Positions 61,456-64,000 of a stretch of 64,000 bases of DNA are shown piece by piece. The notes below the pieces were generated by a model. It searched no databases. It was given only the letters and a program-made list of their open reading frames with translations, and was not told the DNA's origin. The position numbers and the translations under genes are program-made. The stretch is taken from the NCBI RefSeq assembly GCF_030867095.1, contig NC_081828.1, positions 53,111,434-53,175,433 of the forward strand. Direction: 5' to 3'. Each line of letters opens with the position of its first letter. Within the stretch, counting starts at the first letter, position 1. The DNA is from Alligator mississippiensis (lineage: Eukaryota > Chordata > Crocodylia > Alligatoridae).

Positions 61456-64000
61456 CACAGAGGCTTTAAGAGCTGACCACAGGGTCTACAGCAATGACTA
61501 TGGGGAGGCAGGGTGAGGAGTGATTTTTGTTTCATTATTTCCCCTATTTTGTACAAGTCCCCATCCCAGGCAACCTCTTGGAAACACCTCTGCTAAGGGT
61601 GCGAGACCCCCTGACCTCAGCTTCCTCAGACCATTCCATGACTGCCAAGCGGCTCCTGGACAGTGACAGACATTCAGTAAGAGGCACAGCTGAACAGGGG
61701 ATTATTTTGAACAGCTCTGCTGCTGAATGGGTAGCACGTGGCTCTCAACTCAGCCCCAGGGCACAATGCTTTGAAAATCAGTGGAGTTTTGTTGATTGAC
61801 AGCAGCAGGATCTGGCTTAAATTTTTAAGGCTCATTTAGACTGAATTTTAGAAGTATTTTAGCGCTGTCGTAAATAGAAGATGGCATAAATGCTCTTAAG
61901 CTGGGTTTACACTACAGAGCCTCGGGAAGCTTTCTATCCCAGCAGAGCTGCGTCTCCTACTGGAGAGAAAACATATGCCAATGAAGGATATAAGGATTGT
62001 GGTACCTTTCATTGGACCATCATGGCTACAACATTACTTCAACAGTACATCATCAATGAAAGGCATTTGTCTCACATAAGAGCTACAACTCTTCCACTGA
62101 GGACATAAATTAAGCCTCTTTTGTTGGCCTTCTTGCATCCACCCCTATGTTAGTGAAGGAAGGTGATGCTCTCACATTCTCACATTCCATAACCAGTCTT
62201 TGCTGGCTATCCCGGAAAAGCTGTGCCATATGCCAGTATCATGGGACCAAGCCCCATGAATGAAACTAATTAAAGGGGTGAAGGTGCCATTTTGCTGAGC
62301 TACAACTATGTTTGCACTGGGATCTTTGCCAGCATGGCTCTGTTGGACACAGATCACTCCTCTCCATACCTGCATTGCCAGAATACTGTAGCAGAGGAGT
62401 GGCCAGAAAAAGGATGAATGATCGAGCCATTGCGTATCTTCCTTCTCAGTGTGCAGATCAGTGTGTTCTGTCTCTCCAGTCCCTGGTGAATGAACTGTGT
62501 GAGTCTGACAGCTGAATGTTACCAGACTAATAGCAGTGCTAGGTCAGTGATTATGTAAATAAGGGCAGGGGAGTTCCCTGGACTGATTGCCCCCTGGCTC
62601 CATGTGTGCTGCTGAGAATTGTACCTCAAGGACTCTGTATGCTTACACCCACTCTATCTGATGGGAAAGGGGCCAGAAAAATGGCCATCACTTTTCTCTT
62701 TCAAATTTTAGCTGCTCCATTATATATGTTATCAGGCTGGGCTGCTGAGCTCAGGGAAATGGACCAAAAAAGAACATTACCCCAGCAGGACCAGGCTGGT
62801 CTAAGCAGGTCCCCAGTGAGGGGGCCAGGCAGCTGGGAGTTCCTGCGTTGCCCAACCTAACACACTACCATGCATCTCAGTGACCCAGGGCTGTAGCTGG
62901 TGAGGCCCTCACTAGATGTGCTCTACTCTGTGTGCTAGATTCATCCCTCAAAGTGCACCAGAACACCAAGCACCATGAGCATATTTAACATGGGCTGCTG
63001 CGACAGGTCAGACTAGGTTTGAGGAGTGTCCTAAAGTAGACTTGAGATGACACATTACAACTAGATCATGTTAAGAGCACTTCAAACTGGAAAGATCACA
63101 CATTAAGGCTCATTAACAAGTGCTAAGTGCCCTTTAGGTGTCTTAAAGTTATGCCACTTAAAGCAAGTATTATCTTTGAGGTGTACTACCTAGACTGAGT
63201 TTAATTAAATTCTGGGTGTATACCTGAGATAAAATCACCAATTTTGCAGTCCTCCAGGATCCCAGGAGGCACTGCTTCCAGGTATACTAGCTATCATCCA
63301 GGACTCTATGGCCCTGGACTGACAGCTGGGTGGGGATAGGGTGAATGAGGATGGAGAGAAAAGGGAAGAAGTCGGTTGAAAGAGTCAGGGGAAGGGGAGC
63401 ATAGGGAATGGGTGAGGGGGCAGGATTGGAGGGGGCAAGAGGGAGGGGGAGTGGGCGGGTGGAGAGCTGCCAGGTAGCTGAGCCCTCTGCTCCCCAAATC
63501 ATCCCCTGTATCCCCAGATCACTCCCCTGCCACCCCAACTGCCTTGGCCCCTCCACCCCCTGCAGCTCTGATAAGCCCAAGAGTGGTGGAGGTGCAGGTG
63601 AGAGGGTTCCCCCTCCTTGCCTGCTCCTGGCATCCCCAGAGACCATTCAGTCCATGTGTGCCCAGGTGTGCCCCCCAACAGGCTCTTCAAGGGATATGGG
63701 GAGGCCCTTTCCTCCCCTTCTCCCCAGCCTATACTGTAGCTAGAAAGCCAGTGAGCAGGACAGGCAAGGAGCAGACTTGCAGTCTCTATCTCACACTCCT
63801 GCTCACCAGACCTCTAGCAGAAGGTCTGAGCAGTGCACATTAGAGTGGGTATTAACCCTGATCGCTAGCACTAGTTAACCCTAACACAGACTAACATTGT
63901 GGGTTAAGTTACATGGGGGGCAAGGGGAAAGGGATTTGGTGGTAGGGGTTTGCTACAGACCCCCACACCAAAGGGAAGAACTAGATTCGGGGCTCCTGAG
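61456..64000. other. Intergenic, largely unexplained
   Basis: A short piece at about 61975-62070 ('gtggtacctttcattggacc', 'atggctacaaca') is probably another member of the retroposon family at 61290. 63060-63290 resembles 24600-24830 in wording ('attaaggctcattaacaag', 'gtgccctttaggtg', 'cagtcctccaggatccc') and may be a second copy of that element. 63300-63750 is G/A-rich then C-rich without a recognisable gene. Confidence 0.35.

Noticed and set aside
1-64000. CRISPR array, bacterial operon, phage or defence system
   Set aside because: The window is vertebrate nuclear DNA with introns, CR1 and hAT repeats. The direct repeats seen are transposon target duplications or tandem units, without regular repeat-spacer structure.

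Overview
The window is vertebrate nuclear DNA from a sauropsid, most likely a crocodilian, with a turtle the next choice. The reasons are repeated CR1 LINE tails ending in the octamer-like 'tctatgaatctatga' pattern, one near-complete CR1 with an esterase-type ORF1, many short hAT elements with 8-bp target duplications, CpG-island promoters, and intron-containing C2H2 zinc-finger genes with no bacterial gene organisation. The assignment rests on repeats and is an inference.

Layout. Genes are sparse. Bases 1-6.4 kb are repeats and unexplained intergenic DNA. A CpG island at 6.5-7.2 kb leads, after a 3.6-kb intron, to a 7-finger C2H2 gene (coding exon 10675-11832). A second CpG island at 17.4-18.3 kb leads to a close paralogue (22115-23278). 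Promoter, intron, coding exon and 3' UTR all align between the two, so one block was duplicated in tandem and then separately invaded by transposons. From 24 to 39 kb lies repeat-rich DNA that also contains minus-strand segments looking like spliced coding exons of an unrecognised gene (28.8, 33.2 and 35.2-35.7 kb) and a nested pair of palindromic transposons (36.3-37.9 kb). At 39768-41510 (minus) is an 11-finger protein of 580 residues, and at 51468-52412 (minus) a 7-finger protein of 314 residues with its own CpG island (52.6-53.6 kb). From 54 kb to the end there is mostly intergenic DNA with a 3.7-kb CR1 on the minus strand (56757-60470).

How the genes work together. All four clear genes encode C2H2 zinc-finger proteins with acidic or low-complexity N-termini and no visible KRAB, SCAN or BTB domain. 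They are probably DNA-binding nuclear regulators forming a small cluster: two genes on the plus strand, then two on the minus strand. The paralogous pair keeps almost identical DNA-contact residues, which argues for retained binding specificity.

The most informative observations are evolutionary: an empty-site comparison that dates a hAT insertion after the gene duplication, two in-frame upstream exons hidden in CpG islands that the single-exon ORFs miss, a retroposon with an inverted 5' end inside a CR1, and palindromic elements nested in one another. I saw no tRNA or rRNA gene, no CRISPR array, no recognisable LTR element and no bacterial-type system.
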